A stretch of 64,000 nucleotides of DNA from Bacteroidaceae bacterium (GTDB lineage: Bacteria; Bacteroidota; Bacteroidia; Bacteroidales; Bacteroidaceae), in contig JAGBFX010000030.1 in assembly GCA_017936265.1 (NCBI GenBank), positions 1-64,000 of the forward strand, written 5' to 3'. The position numbers and the translations under genes are program-made. The notes under the pieces were generated by a model. The model was not told where the DNA came from, searched no databases, and saw only the letters and a program-made list of their open reading frames with translations. This document shows, piece by piece, positions 36,354 through 49,406 of the stretch (positions are counted from its first letter, which is position 1; each line of letters begins with the position of its first letter).

Positions 36354-36577
36354 ACTTAAACTAATTAGAATCTTTATATTACTTTATTAATTTACCAGTT
36401 ATGCAAATGTGAACATTATTGAAACACGTAAAAACCAATTTTGTTTAACCAGGCCACGTTCCAAAAGGAAACAACATTCCACACCACTATTTATTGTGCA
36501 AAATTACATAATTTTCACAATGACACATAAGAACGGAGAATAAATAACTTCCATATTAACATTGTTTAACATTTTGG

Positions 36578-38434
36578 TTACTTAATAAACAGGCGCTCTA
36601 TCTCATTGTCTGACATAATATACAAAACTGTGCGGCCATCAGGAGTACGGGAAGGTAAAGGGGTACGGAAAAGTTCATCGACAAGAGTCTTCATTTCCTC
36701 GATGGACAGCACTTGTCCTGCAACAATAGCAACCTCCTTAGCCATCACATTCGCCAGCCTGTCATAGAGTTTCTCCTTGGCATCAGTTGTCTGCTCCATG
36801 GCTGTATGCAGCACCTCCATAAGCAATTTGACAGGAGAGAGCCCGTCAAGCCCAGACGGAACGCCTTGTATGACATATGTTCCTCCGCCCAAAGAGGATA
36901 TGTCGAACCCCAAAGAGAGGAGATCATCACTTATGGACTCAAGCACTGCACTCTCGGTCAAAGTCAGCTCCACGCGTTCGGGGAACAGCACTCCCTGAAC
37001 AGGAGCATTGCGCTCCTGAAGTTGCTTCCTGTACTTTTCATAAAGGACCCTTATATGTGCTCGGCGCTGATGAATCCACATAAGGCCCGACTTTACCGGA
37101 ACAAGGATATACAGGCCTTTGTACTGCGACATCGGCACATACTCCTCTGAAAGGAAATCCTCGCCACGCTCCGAGGAGATTGACGAAGGCATCACAACCT
37201 GTTCTGGCAGATCTTCAAACGGAGAGAGGTCAAGAGCCGGTCTTTTATCCGACGCACCTTCGTAGAGGGCCTCCCATGAGGTATCACTGCCACAATAGGC
37301 AGGAGTCCTGTTCTTGAACGGGTTGTAATCACTCTTATATGATATCTTCGGCGCAGAAACCGGCGCGCCCTGTCCACCGGACATATCCATAACAGGGATA
37401 TCCGGTATCTCATCATCATCAAAGCCAAGACTCGGCGTCGCGTTGAAACGGCCAAGCGACTCACGCACGGCTGCACATATTATTTTCCAGAGACTCGACT
37501 CATCCTCGAACTTAATTTCGGTTTTGGTAGGATGAATATTCACGTCAATGCGTGAGGGATCGACCTCAAGCGAAAGGAAGAAAGGCACCGACTCGCCCTG
37601 CAGTATGACCTCACCATAAGCCTCGGCGACAGCCTTGGCAAAATAGGGGTGGCGCATATAACGTCCGTTTATGAAGAAGAATTGCAGAGCGCCTTTTTTG
37701 CGGGCACTCTCGGGTGCACCGACAAAACCTTTTACGTTTATCAGCGAACTTGACACACCCACTTCTATCAACTGCGAGTTGATTTTCTTGCCGAACAGGT
37801 TTACAATCCTTTGGCGGAAAGATGATGGCGGCAAACAAATCATCTCGGAACCGTTATGAGACAGCGAAAACTCTATTCCACAGTTGATGAGCGCAACACG
37901 CTCGAACTCGGTCACAATATTGTTCAGTTCGGTCTGGGTAGACTTAAGGAATTTCCTACGTGCAGGAATATTGTAGAAGAGGTTCTTGACCTTGAAGTTG
38001 CTTCCGACCGGTGCGGCAACAGGCTCCTGTGCCTCAAACTGCGAGCCCGACACGACAATCCTGGTGCCGAGTTCATCTACCGCACGACGGGTCACGAGTT
38101 CAACCTCAGCCACAGCCGCGATTGACGCCAGAGCCTCGCCCCGGAAGCCCATGGTCGATAGTGAAAAAAGGTCCTCGGCACAACCAATCTTAGACGTTGC
38201 ATGGCGTTCAAAAGATAGACGCGCATCACTCTCGGACATACCCTTTCCGTCATCTATTACCTGAACGAGCGTTCTGCCGCCATCGGCAATCACCACCTTT
38301 ACATTGGTTGCGCCGGCATCGACTGAATTCTCCATAAGTTCCTTGACCACAGATGCCGGCCTCTGGACCACCTCGCCGGCCGCAATCTGATTGGCAACCG
38401 AATCGGGCAACAAATGTATTATATCCTGCATCAT
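36578..38434 (-). CDS. mutL: DNA mismatch repair protein MutL
   Basis: 618 residues. N-terminal GHKL ATPase with KELMENSVDAG (Glu35 and Asn36), DDGKGM (61-66) and MGFRGEALASI; transducer domain with VDVNIHPTKTEIKF. A proline/acidic linker (about 335-430) leads to the C-terminal dimerisation domain. The endonuclease motif DQHAxxExxxxE appears as HQRRAHIRVLYE (455-466): the first Asp is His, the His is Arg and the Glu is Ile, so metal-dependent nicking is doubtful. Reads from the OstA operon side: a small membrane-protein gene ends four bases upstream. Confidence 0.93.
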   Translation of the reverse strand: MMQDIIHLLPDSVANQIAAGEVVQRPASVVKELMENSVDAGATNVKVVIADGGRTLVQVIDDGKGMSESDARLSFERHATSKIGCAEDLFSLSTMGFRGEALASIAAVAEVELVTRRAVDELGTRIVVSGSQFEAQEPVAAPVGSNFKVKNLFYNIPARRKFLKSTQTELNNIVTEFERVALINCGIEFSLSHNGSEMICLPPSSFRQRIVNLFGKKINSQLIEVGVSSSLINVKGFVGAPESARKKGALQFFFINGRYMRHPYFAKAVAEAYGEVILQGESVPFFLSLEVDPSRIDVNIHPTKTEIKFEDESSLWKIICAAVRESLGRFNATPSLGFDDDEIPDIPVMDMSGGQGAPVSAPKISYKSDYNPFKNRTPAYCGSDTSWEALYEGASDKRPALDLSPFEDLPEQVVMPSSISSERGEDFLSEEYVPMSQYKGLYILVPVKSGLMWIHQRRAHIRVLYEKYRKQLQERNAPVQGVLFPERVELTLTESAVLESISDDLLSLGFDISSLGGGTYVIQGVPSGLDGLSPVKLLMEVLHTAMEQTTDAKEKLYDRLANVMAKEVAIVAGQVLSIEEMKTLVDELFRTPLPSRTPDGRTVLYIMSDNEIERLFIK

Positions 38435-38438
38435 ACAA

Positions 38439-38738
38439 TCAATATAGTTGCCAAACGCTCTTCAATATATAACACAAAAGGAAAATGCACACCGCCACCG
38501 CAATCACAAGGAAACGGTTCGAGAAACGGGGACCGTCTTCCTGGCGGCGAGATAGATGCGAATTCTCATTCACGAACGCACCCTTCAGACGCTCACTGTA
38601 TGATTCTTCTCGCGGCGGCAACATCCCGAGGTCACGCTTGGCACTCTCGACAATCTTGTCAAGTTTCTCCTTACGCTCATCGACGAATATATATTTATGG
38701 TTGAACCTTCTCGGTTCCCTCTGTTTGAAATATCCCAT
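38439..38738 (-). CDS. Small membrane protein of unknown function
   Basis: 99 residues: a charged, Arg/Glu/Lys-rich cytoplasmic N-terminal part (about 1-72) and a single C-terminal membrane helix (FLVIAVAVCIFLLCYIL, about 77-93) ending SVWQLY. I recognise no domain. It lies between the OstA-like gene (two-base gap) and mutL (four-base gap) on the same strand, so it is translated from their mRNA; proteins of this type occur at the same place in other Bacteroidales, from memory. A tail-anchored topology is suggested. Confidence 0.7.
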   Translation of the reverse strand: MGYFKQREPRRFNHKYIFVDERKEKLDKIVESAKRDLGMLPPREESYSERLKGAFVNENSHLSRRQEDGPRFSNRFLVIAVAVCIFLLCYILKSVWQLY

Positions 38739-38740
38739 TT

Positions 38741-40360
38741 TTACTCCTCCTTTCTGAAGCGGTCAAGCGTGGGCAACGGCACACTCTCCCTCTTGAAGAC
38801 CTTCAACTTTGAATTTGAGTCCTTGCCTCTCCACTCGAAAAGGTCCTCCTTGCTTGTGGGACGGACATAGTCGAACCACACGAAATTATCGAGATAGCAT
38901 TCCTCAGGCGGGCGCTGACTCATCGGATAGAAGACTCCACTGGCCTCCTTGGGAACAACGACCTTGTCGACCTGACCGTCCTTTATATATGCAACTGCAC
39001 GTCCTGCCGAAGTGGTGTTCATTCCCACATAAAGGCTATCATCGTCGAGCGGGAAGAAGACTATCTGCACACTACCGATTACCTGCATCTCGGAGAGTTT
39101 GCCTTCATCGAAGAAAAACCGCATCTCCTTGCCACGTATCTGGTTATAGTTGACGCTGTCCATAGGCTCGGCATAGAGTGTCTGGTTGATAATATGCACC
39201 CAGTCGATGGATGTACTGTCCATGTATACCCTTACCTCCTCGCCCAGCAGCTGTACATCCTTGTTCCAAAGAATGGGGTCCTTGTACATTGTCATGCACG
39301 TATCACGTGAATCGAACACGAGCGAATCACACACCGCCTGCATCTCCTTGCCCCACGCACGCACCTTATTATAGGCTTTTACCTTGCGGTAAAGAGAATC
39401 GGTTCCCAGATTATAAGAGACCGCCCATATTGTATCGGAATGCATGAACAGGGTATCACTCCTCGAGTAGTCGGCAACAAGCGCACGCTCTGTCACATAG
39501 GCAGAGTCTACCAACTCATTGACATAGGCATAGCCGCCCGTAAGCATATTCCGGTTGATTGTATCCGAATATACGATATTTCCGAATGCCTCACTATAAC
39601 CCGAACGCATATCGTAGTATATGGAGTCCGCAGTAATCTCTTTCCTGTCATTGAATATCACCGACCTGTCGAGCAGGACAGCCTCTCTTACAGCCGTATT
39701 GTACCGGGCACGCTCCGAATAGACCTCCGACTCGCCGCTGTATATATTGGTCGGGCCGGTAATTGACGCTATCTTGCTGCTTGTATTGTAGCCCAGAGTA
39801 TCGGAGAGCATCCTTAAACGGGGATTCTCAAGACTCACATCATCGAGGAACAGCGCTTCCTTGCTGTCCACATCATACTCTCCATAATATGAGCTCAGGG
39901 TACTCTCCTCGTCCGAAAGAATCCCGTACTCGAAGAAATAGCCTACGTTCACATTCCTGTCAAAATCAAGGCTGTCCGTCTCGAGTACTGTATTCTTGTC
40001 TATGAGCCGCACATTGCAACGGACACGCGCGAGGTTAGTCTCGCCGTCGAACTCAAGATAGTCACCGAAGAGAAACAGCGTATCGCCCTGCTCCATACGC
40101 ACATTGCCGAAGGCCTGGAAGGAGTTCTTCTTCTGGAAATAATGGGCACTGTCGCAGTACATGTACATGCTGTCCCTGCGGAAACGCACATCCCCCACCA
40201 GAATCCATGCATCGGGGTTTATATCCTCATCAAAGCGTGTCACATTAGTATGCAACATATGAATGTAGCTCTTCTTTGAAGAACTACCCTCATCATCATT
40301 CTGTGCAACCGAAGGAAGCACGCACAGCAGCAACATTATCAACGACAGAATCCTGCTCAT
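38741..40360 (-). CDS. OstA-like (LptA/LptD N-terminal type) periplasmic protein
   Basis: 539 residues from ATG 40360 (MSRILSLIMLLLCVLPSVAQ, signal peptide to about 20). An ATG at 40387 would add nine residues and overlap the upstream stop. The mature part is a long repetitive beta-jellyroll region (WILVGDVRFRRDSMYMYCDSAHYF; FGNVRMEQGDTLFLFGDYLEF; AFGNIVYSD), as in OstA/LptA periplasmic bridge proteins for LPS transport. There is no C-terminal LptD barrel. It follows a SurA-like PPIase closely, so the operon builds outer-membrane assembly and LPS-export components. Confidence 0.87.
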   Translation of the reverse strand: MSRILSLIMLLLCVLPSVAQNDDEGSSSKKSYIHMLHTNVTRFDEDINPDAWILVGDVRFRRDSMYMYCDSAHYFQKKNSFQAFGNVRMEQGDTLFLFGDYLEFDGETNLARVRCNVRLIDKNTVLETDSLDFDRNVNVGYFFEYGILSDEESTLSSYYGEYDVDSKEALFLDDVSLENPRLRMLSDTLGYNTSSKIASITGPTNIYSGESEVYSERARYNTAVREAVLLDRSVIFNDRKEITADSIYYDMRSGYSEAFGNIVYSDTINRNMLTGGYAYVNELVDSAYVTERALVADYSRSDTLFMHSDTIWAVSYNLGTDSLYRKVKAYNKVRAWGKEMQAVCDSLVFDSRDTCMTMYKDPILWNKDVQLLGEEVRVYMDSTSIDWVHIINQTLYAEPMDSVNYNQIRGKEMRFFFDEGKLSEMQVIGSVQIVFFPLDDDSLYVGMNTTSAGRAVAYIKDGQVDKVVVPKEASGVFYPMSQRPPEECYLDNFVWFDYVRPTSKEDLFEWRGKDSNSKLKVFKRESVPLPTLDRFRKEE

Positions 40361-40373
40361 CCGCGTCAAGCCT

Positions 40374-41741
40374 TTATTTGCCCTCATAGAACTGCCAGTG
40401 AGGATACTTGAACTCACAAGAACGGCTATCCTTGTTTATTCTGACATAAGTTGTCCTCTGCTTCTCCTTTATCCATTGTTGGATGCGCTCATCGCCCTGC
40501 TTTGCCTGATACATTGAACTGAGCGTCACGTAGTCATCGTTGAATGTCGCCTGATGCGCATCAATCCTTGAACGTAGCTTCGCTATCGCACAGACGGTCT
40601 TGCCATTATCGAGGACCCAGGCGAACGGCTGCGAGATGTCGCCTACACCAAGGCCGTCAATCACACGTGCCACATCAACCGGCAGTTCCTCAAGAGTGAA
40701 ATGCGATGATGCGTTCTCCTTATTATACATGATACCATAGTTGTTACGCGTATCCTTGTCATCTGAAATAGCACCGGCAGCCTCCTCGAAAGTGAATTTC
40801 TCATCCTTTATGTCTGTAGAAATGGAATCAAGACGCAGAAGCATCTTCTTGATATTCTCGCTCGAGCGGTTAGGTTTCCTGAGAATATGGCGTACCTTCA
40901 CGCGGTCGCCACGTTTCTCCATGAGCTGAATGATATGGAAGCCGTACTCCGTCTCAACAATCTTCGAAACCTTGTTGGGATCAGTAAGGCTGAAAGCAAC
41001 CGTCGCGAACTCCGGCTGAAGTTCGCCACGTCCACGGAAATCGAGTTCACCGCCACGACGCGCAGAGCCCGGGTCCTCGGAATAGAGAAGAGCCATGGTA
41101 GAGAAGCTTGTTTCACCGCTTGTTATGCGCTCCGTATAATCACGAAGTTCGCTCTTCACACGTTCAATCTCCTCTACGTCAATCTCGGGCTCAAGAGTGA
41201 TAATCTGCACCTCAACCTGCTCCTGGATAAAGGGCAGGCTATCTTTCGGCAGCGACTCATAGAAACGACGCACCAAGGAGGGAGAGACCTTTATGTCGCC
41301 GACAAGTTTCCTCTTCATCTCTTCCATCATCTCCATGTTATAAAGCTGTTCACGGTACATCTCACGAATCTCGGAAGAGTTCTTGTCAAAATACTCTTCA
41401 AGTTTCTCCTTGGAACCTATCTGCTGGATAACATAATCCATCTGTGCATCTACCTGTCGCATGATCCTTGTCTCATCGACCTCGATACTGTCTATTGCAG
41501 CCTGATGCAGGAACAGTTGCTGAACGGCAAGATCCTCGCCCACGACACAATAAGGGTCAGCATCGAACTTGCGACCCTGACTTATCCAATAACGTATACT
41601 CTCTTCAATGTCGGACCTCAGAATGGCCTTGTCACCCACAACCCACTCGACACGGTCAATGATATTGTCCTGAGCATTGGCTTTGCCAAATGAAAGCATT
41701 CCGAGAATTGCAAAAATGCAGTTTAATATCTGTCTGTTCAT
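40374..41741 (-). CDS. SurA-like peptidyl-prolyl isomerase, two parvulin domains
   Basis: 455 residues. Signal peptide (about 1-23, ending GKANA). SurA_N-like chaperone region (about 25-170; NIIDRVEWVVGDKAILRSDIEESI), then two parvulin/rotamase domains (about 175-280: SFSTMALLYSEDPGSARRGGELDF; and about 283-390: FTFEEAAGAISDDKDTR). Parvulin pattern FATVAFSLTDPNKVSKIVETEYGFHIIQL is clear. Periplasmic chaperone for outer-membrane proteins. It is followed by the OstA-like gene and preceded by the SurA-like lipoprotein gene. Confidence 0.9.
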   Translation of the reverse strand: MNRQILNCIFAILGMLSFGKANAQDNIIDRVEWVVGDKAILRSDIEESIRYWISQGRKFDADPYCVVGEDLAVQQLFLHQAAIDSIEVDETRIMRQVDAQMDYVIQQIGSKEKLEEYFDKNSSEIREMYREQLYNMEMMEEMKRKLVGDIKVSPSLVRRFYESLPKDSLPFIQEQVEVQIITLEPEIDVEEIERVKSELRDYTERITSGETSFSTMALLYSEDPGSARRGGELDFRGRGELQPEFATVAFSLTDPNKVSKIVETEYGFHIIQLMEKRGDRVKVRHILRKPNRSSENIKKMLLRLDSISTDIKDEKFTFEEAAGAISDDKDTRNNYGIMYNKENASSHFTLEELPVDVARVIDGLGVGDISQPFAWVLDNGKTVCAIAKLRSRIDAHQATFNDDYVTLSSMYQAKQGDERIQQWIKEKQRTTYVRINKDSRSCEFKYPHWQFYEGK

Positions 41742-41768
41742 TATACAAGTTGACGCCCAAGATAGGCG

Positions 41769-42629
41769 TTATTTATAAAATTTCACATCACCATTGAGCT
41801 TTGCATCATTGTAAAGTTCAATCTTTTTGGCCTTGATGAACTCAGCCTTGCGGGAATTCACAAGCAACTCGTTGATTTCGGCCGATACCAGTTCTATCGG
41901 CATAGTATCGCCCTGCCTTATTATTGTATCGGCACACACGAAATAGAGTTGACCGTCTTCCTTGAATTCAATCGTACTCTTTTTTGACAGGCGGTCGAGC
42001 AGCTGTCCTTCAGTCAACGGCAAACGTTTCACCAAATCTTCAATGGAACGCCAATCATCCATGAAATAGTCATACTGTACGGCATTCTCGGCACTATATG
42101 CCTCCATAGACTCCATAGCCTCGGGAGTCATGTCAATACACCATTTACGAACCTTGTTCAGGCTCGGCGCTTTCGCCGGGAGAACAAGCAGAATACCCTT
42201 CATCATATTCTCATCGGAATCGAAGAGCACCTTGTTCAATTCGTAGAACTCCTTGATATCAGCCTCTGAGACGCTTGATTTAAGATGCTGGTTCACGAGT
42301 CCCTCCTGATATAGGTTTAAGATAAGGCTCTTACGGTAACTTTCAACCATTTTGTCTATTTCGGCTGTTGAAGCAACGTTGCGGGCAGCCAGATGCTGGT
42401 ACAGCTCCTCCATCGCCCAGTGCTCAAGGTAATCATCCACAAAGCGGGCGCTGTCAGAGCCATAGTCGTTGGCCGCGAGCATGAGGTCAACCTCATCCTT
42501 GTAGAGTTTTGATGTACCTACTTCGGCCAACAGCACACGATTATCCTGCGGCGCCTCCTTATGGCACGACACAAGAAACAGCATGACCGTCAGAACTGTA
42601 AAGAATCTCAAATACCTATTATCAATCAT
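41769..42629 (-). CDS. SurA-like lipoprotein without evident PPIase domain
   Basis: 286 residues from ATG 42629 (MIDNRYLRFFTV); an upstream GTG is weaker. Lipobox LFLVSC with Cys22. The part after it (VLLAEVGTSKLYKDEVDLMLAAN, EHWAMEELYQHLAARN) resembles the SurA N-terminal chaperone region, but I cannot see a parvulin domain; the rest is helical and charged. Set between two PPIases and probably part of the same periplasmic folding set. Function of this protein alone unknown. A TATCTTTG box at 42813-42820 would give it a leader of about 180 bases. Confidence 0.75.
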   Translation of the reverse strand: MIDNRYLRFFTVLTVMLFLVSCHKEAPQDNRVLLAEVGTSKLYKDEVDLMLAANDYGSDSARFVDDYLEHWAMEELYQHLAARNVASTAEIDKMVESYRKSLILNLYQEGLVNQHLKSSVSEADIKEFYELNKVLFDSDENMMKGILLVLPAKAPSLNKVRKWCIDMTPEAMESMEAYSAENAVQYDYFMDDWRSIEDLVKRLPLTEGQLLDRLSKKSTIEFKEDGQLYFVCADTIIRQGDTMPIELVSAEINELLVNSRKAEFIKAKKIELYNDAKLNGDVKFYK

Positions 42630-42838
42630 CGAAGTATCGGGTTGCACACTAACATATTAAGCAAAACAACAACTGCATGCTTGGGAAATGCCATCCTAGC
42701 TTAATTGCAGGCGGGTGGCAGTTTGCTTCTTCGGCAAAAAACAAACGGGCGGGAAATACGAAGTCTGCTTCAGACATTCGCTGTGGGCACAGGCTATTCT
42801 CGCCGTTTGCTGCAAAGATAAGGAATCACCAGGCTTTA
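42630..42838 (-). other. Leader-like spacer before the SurA-like lipoprotein gene
   Basis: 209 bases between the PpiC stop and the lipoprotein start, far longer than other spacers in this operon. It holds a box at its upstream end (42813-42820), inverted sequences near 42745 and 42800 (AAACGGGCG versus CGCCGTTT), a GTCTG/CAGAC hairpin around 42770-42783 and a TTTGC/GCAAA hairpin near 42722-42739. No known riboswitch core was recognised. Confidence 0.4.
42813..42820 (-). promoter_or_regulatory. Internal -7 box in the PPIase operon
   Basis: Minus-strand TATCTTTG fits TAnnTTTG. The -33 would lie in the end of the PpiC gene, where no TTTG is found at 19-21 bases. Possible internal promoter. Confidence 0.35.
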
Positions 42839-44257
42839 TCAGTGGTTATTAACTGTTTTTAGCACCTCTTTGTTTACCTTAACCTTATATTTCTTTCTGA
42901 GTGATTTGACCCACTTGTCCTCGAGATGTTTCTGGTAATCGTTCGCAACGAGGCCCTTCACATCGGTATAAGTCTCAGGTTTCTCTATCACCACACCCTC
43001 AACATCTACAGCTGTGAATCCCTTTCTGAGCTTGCCGCCCTCTCCCTGAGAGAAGACCAGTTTGTCGACCCAGGCATTGTCACCGATGGCAAATACACCT
43101 ATCTCGACCCTGATATTACGCATCGAATCTTTTGGGAAACCAACATCAATGGCATCTTTGTACTCGCCCACGCTCTTACCCGCAATCAAAGACTTTATCT
43201 CTTTCAATGTCTCCTCAGTATTTGCCGTTATTACAGCACCGCGGAAACGGGGAGAATCGAACTTATACCTTTTCTTGTTTTTCTTGAAGAACTTATCGAG
43301 ACCTTCAACGTCCTTCGCCGCCTTGTCCCAAACCTCGCCGGTAGAGACCGCAAAGAACAACAAGCCATCACGATACTCACGCATAAGATTGCCGAATTCG
43401 GGATACTTGGTCTCGAGCAGACTGTCCTCACGCGCAAGAGCCGCCTGAGGCGTCATGTTCCCGCCGAACAGCGCAGCAAGATCCTTACCCTTGGCCAGAC
43501 GAGCCGCTTCGCGGATATTCTGCTGTTCAAGCATGTTTATAATAGCAGGTTTGTACTCCTCGAAAGAGCCGAACGGACGGCTTGATATGCGCTTTACCAC
43601 ATGAAAACCGGCAGGCGATTCAAAAGGCTCGGAGAATTCCCCGTCAGCAAGAGAATAAGCCACAGCCTCAAACTCGGGGTACGCCTGTCCTCTCACTATC
43701 TCGAATGGTTCAAGAGAATGAGCAGGAATACCAAACAACGCGGCAGCCTCTTCAAAGCTTTTTCCGGCCTTGAGCATCGTATATACAGAATCGATACGCG
43801 CCTTCGCAAGTTCTACTGCCTTAACATCATCCTTCTGCCTTGCCATGAAAATTATATGGGAAAGCTTAAGGAAACCGTCCTTACCGATGGTAGCAGAATC
43901 CTTCGCATACACCTTGTAAGCCTCATTCTCGATAAAGCCAGGAGCCATCAGATAGCTTTCGGCCATCTGTGCACGGTCCCTTTGATACTCCTCCTTCAAA
44001 GATGAAAGTGTATCAAAACCGAGAGCCTCTGCCTCAGCCACTTTCAGTTTGAAATCAATGTACATGGGGAGATACTCCTCGGCAGTCTGCTTACCGTCGA
44101 CAAGATTGCTGTTGTTCTTGTTGAAAGCATACTCGAACTCCGAGCGTTTCACCTCCTTGCCATCTACTGTCAGTAGCACAGGGTCATCGACCTGTGCATA
44201 TGCTGACACCGAGAAGAGCAGCATAAAGAGAAAAATATTCTTCAAACTTCTATTCAT
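42839..44257 (-). CDS. PpiC-type peptidyl-prolyl isomerase
   Basis: 472 residues. Signal peptide (about 1-21, ending SAYAQ). N-terminal SurA-like segment with LLTVDGKEVKRSEFEYAFNK, a parvulin domain at about 128-232 (LKLSHIIFMARQKDD... FEEAAALFGIPAHS ... PEFEAVAYSLADGEFSEPFESPAGFHVVKRI), and a long C-terminal part of about 230 residues with a second degenerate unit. Periplasmic folding catalyst for outer-membrane or exported proteins. It follows guaB by 19 bases, in the order seen in other Bacteroidales, from memory. Confidence 0.9.
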   Translation of the reverse strand: MNRSLKNIFLFMLLFSVSAYAQVDDPVLLTVDGKEVKRSEFEYAFNKNNSNLVDGKQTAEEYLPMYIDFKLKVAEAEALGFDTLSSLKEEYQRDRAQMAESYLMAPGFIENEAYKVYAKDSATIGKDGFLKLSHIIFMARQKDDVKAVELAKARIDSVYTMLKAGKSFEEAAALFGIPAHSLEPFEIVRGQAYPEFEAVAYSLADGEFSEPFESPAGFHVVKRISSRPFGSFEEYKPAIINMLEQQNIREAARLAKGKDLAALFGGNMTPQAALAREDSLLETKYPEFGNLMREYRDGLLFFAVSTGEVWDKAAKDVEGLDKFFKKNKKRYKFDSPRFRGAVITANTEETLKEIKSLIAGKSVGEYKDAIDVGFPKDSMRNIRVEIGVFAIGDNAWVDKLVFSQGEGGKLRKGFTAVDVEGVVIEKPETYTDVKGLVANDYQKHLEDKWVKSLRKKYKVKVNKEVLKTVNNH

Positions 44258-44276
44258 TGTCTTCGCTGTTACTTAT

Positions 44277-47962
<3,686 letters not shown>

Positions 47963-47985
47963 TTTACAATATGCCTATTTGAAAA

Positions 47986-48018
47986 CAAAGTTATAAATAT
48001 ATAAATAAAACGCGCAAC
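47986..48018 (-). promoter_or_regulatory. recQ promoter
   Basis: Minus-strand TAACTTTG (47986-47993) as -7 box, TTG (48015-48017) 21 bases upstream as -33. Start near 47979, leaving about 17 bases to the ATG. A second TATATTTG box occurs further up at about 48023-48031. Confidence 0.62.
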
Positions 48019-48057
48019 TTTTTTCAAATATATTTTTGCAAATATTGCAAAACGAGC

Positions 48058-48084
48058 AAAACGCAAAGCTCGCTTTAGCGTTTT
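48058..48084. terminator. Hairpin between clpX and recQ
   Basis: AAAACGC plus AAAG on the left, CTCG loop, CTTT plus GCGTTTT on the right with one bulged base. It can end the clpX transcript (minus). The C-rich pair (CCCCCTC and GAGGGGG around 48121-48153) between it and the clpX stop can fold as a second stem. Confidence 0.5.
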
Positions 48085-48173
48085 TCAGCGAGTGCAGCAA
48101 TATTTCAAAGATTGCACGAACCCCCTCCGCATCGACTCGACACAGAGGGGGGAACGCATATCATCACTATCCA

Positions 48174-49400
48174 TCAGGCATTTGCAGTACTTATGACAGC
48201 ACTCTTCTCAATCTGTCTGCGGGCATATTCCTTGGTTATCCTGCAACTCTTGACACCAGCCGAAGGAATCTCAAACATCTTCTCCATCATGATTGTCTCG
48301 ACAATTGAACGGAGACCACGGGCACCCAGCTTGTACTCAATGGCCATGTCCACGATATACTCGAGCACATCATCATCGAATACAAGTTCAACACCGTCCA
48401 TCTCCATTAGCTTTACATACTGCTTGACAATAGAGTTTTTGGGCTCGGTGAGGATATTCCGCAATGTAGCGCGGTCAAGAGGACGCAACGAGGTAAGTAT
48501 CGGCAGACGGCCCACAATCTCAGGGATAAGGCCGAATGAGCGCAAATCCTGCGGGGTGATATAACGCATCATATCGCCCTTGTCAATCTTCAGGTTATTC
48601 TGCACCGAGTCATAACCTACCACATGCGTATTCATACGTTGCGCAATCTTCTTCTCGATACCGTCGAACGCACCGCCACAGATAAAGAGGATATGTCTGG
48701 TATTTACCGGAATCATCTTCTGCTCGGGGTGCTTGCGTCCACCTTGTGGAGGCACGTTCACGACCGAGCCCTCGAGCAGCTTCAGAAGGCCTTGCTGAAC
48801 GCCCTCTCCGCTGACATCGCGGGTTATCGACGGGTTATCACTCTTGCGTGCAATCTTGTCAATCTCATCGATGAAGACAATGCCCCGTTCCGCCTCCTCT
48901 ACGTTATAGTCGGCCACCTGCAATAGACGTGTAAGAATACTTTCGATATCCTCGCCCACATAACCGGCCTCTGTAAGCACCGTGGCATCTACAATGGTAA
49001 AAGGCACCTTCAAAAGACGCGCTATGGTGCGGGCAAGAAGAGTCTTTCCCGTACCGGTGCTGCCAACCATTATTATATTACTCTTTTCTATCTCGACATC
49101 ATCGGCTGCACAGCGTTGCATGAGACGCTTATAGTGGTTATATACCGACACCGCGAGAGCACACTTGGCCTCATCCTGACCGATGACATACTCATCAAGG
49201 AAAGCCTTGATCTCCTTGGGTTTCGGAAGCTCCTTCATCTCAAAATCGTTCTTTGGCAGAAGCGACTCCTCACGAAGGATATTATGCGCCTGTTCCACAC
49301 AGTCATTGCATATATAGCCGGTCATGCCTGTCATCAGCAGCGCAACCTCGCTCTCATCCCTACCGCAGAAACTGCAGCGCCTTTTATTCTTTTCGGCCAT
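48174..49400 (-). CDS. clpX: ClpX ATPase, zinc-finger unfoldase of ClpXP
   Basis: 408 residues. Zinc-binding N-domain with Cys9, Cys12, Cys31 and Cys34 (CSFCGRDE and YICNDC), AAA+ Walker A GSTGTGKT (113-120), Walker [11 protein letters not shown], sensor and ssrA-recognition elements GYVGEDIES and [13 protein letters not shown] pore region. It unfolds tagged substrates and feeds them to ClpP. It follows clpP by six bases, so the two are co-expressed. The usual IGF-type ClpP-docking loop is not obvious to me by eye. Confidence 0.96.
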   Translation of the reverse strand: MAEKNKRRCSFCGRDESEVALLMTGMTGYICNDCVEQAHNILREESLLPKNDFEMKELPKPKEIKAFLDEYVIGQDEAKCALAVSVYNHYKRLMQRCAADDVEIEKSNIIMVGSTGTGKTLLARTIARLLKVPFTIVDATVLTEAGYVGEDIESILTRLLQVADYNVEEAERGIVFIDEIDKIARKSDNPSITRDVSGEGVQQGLLKLLEGSVVNVPPQGGRKHPEQKMIPVNTRHILFICGGAFDGIEKKIAQRMNTHVVGYDSVQNNLKIDKGDMMRYITPQDLRSFGLIPEIVGRLPILTSLRPLDRATLRNILTEPKNSIVKQYVKLMEMDGVELVFDDDVLEYIVDMAIEYKLGARGLRSIVETIMMEKMFEIPSAGVKSCRITKEYARRQIEKSAVISTANA

Positions 49401-49406
49401 TGCAGA

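Noticed and set aside
40887..41693. Plus-strand ORF of 268 residues antisense to the SurA-like gene
   Set aside because: The minus-strand frame shows a signal peptide and two parvulin domains; the antisense frame has none and follows codon-bias shadowing.
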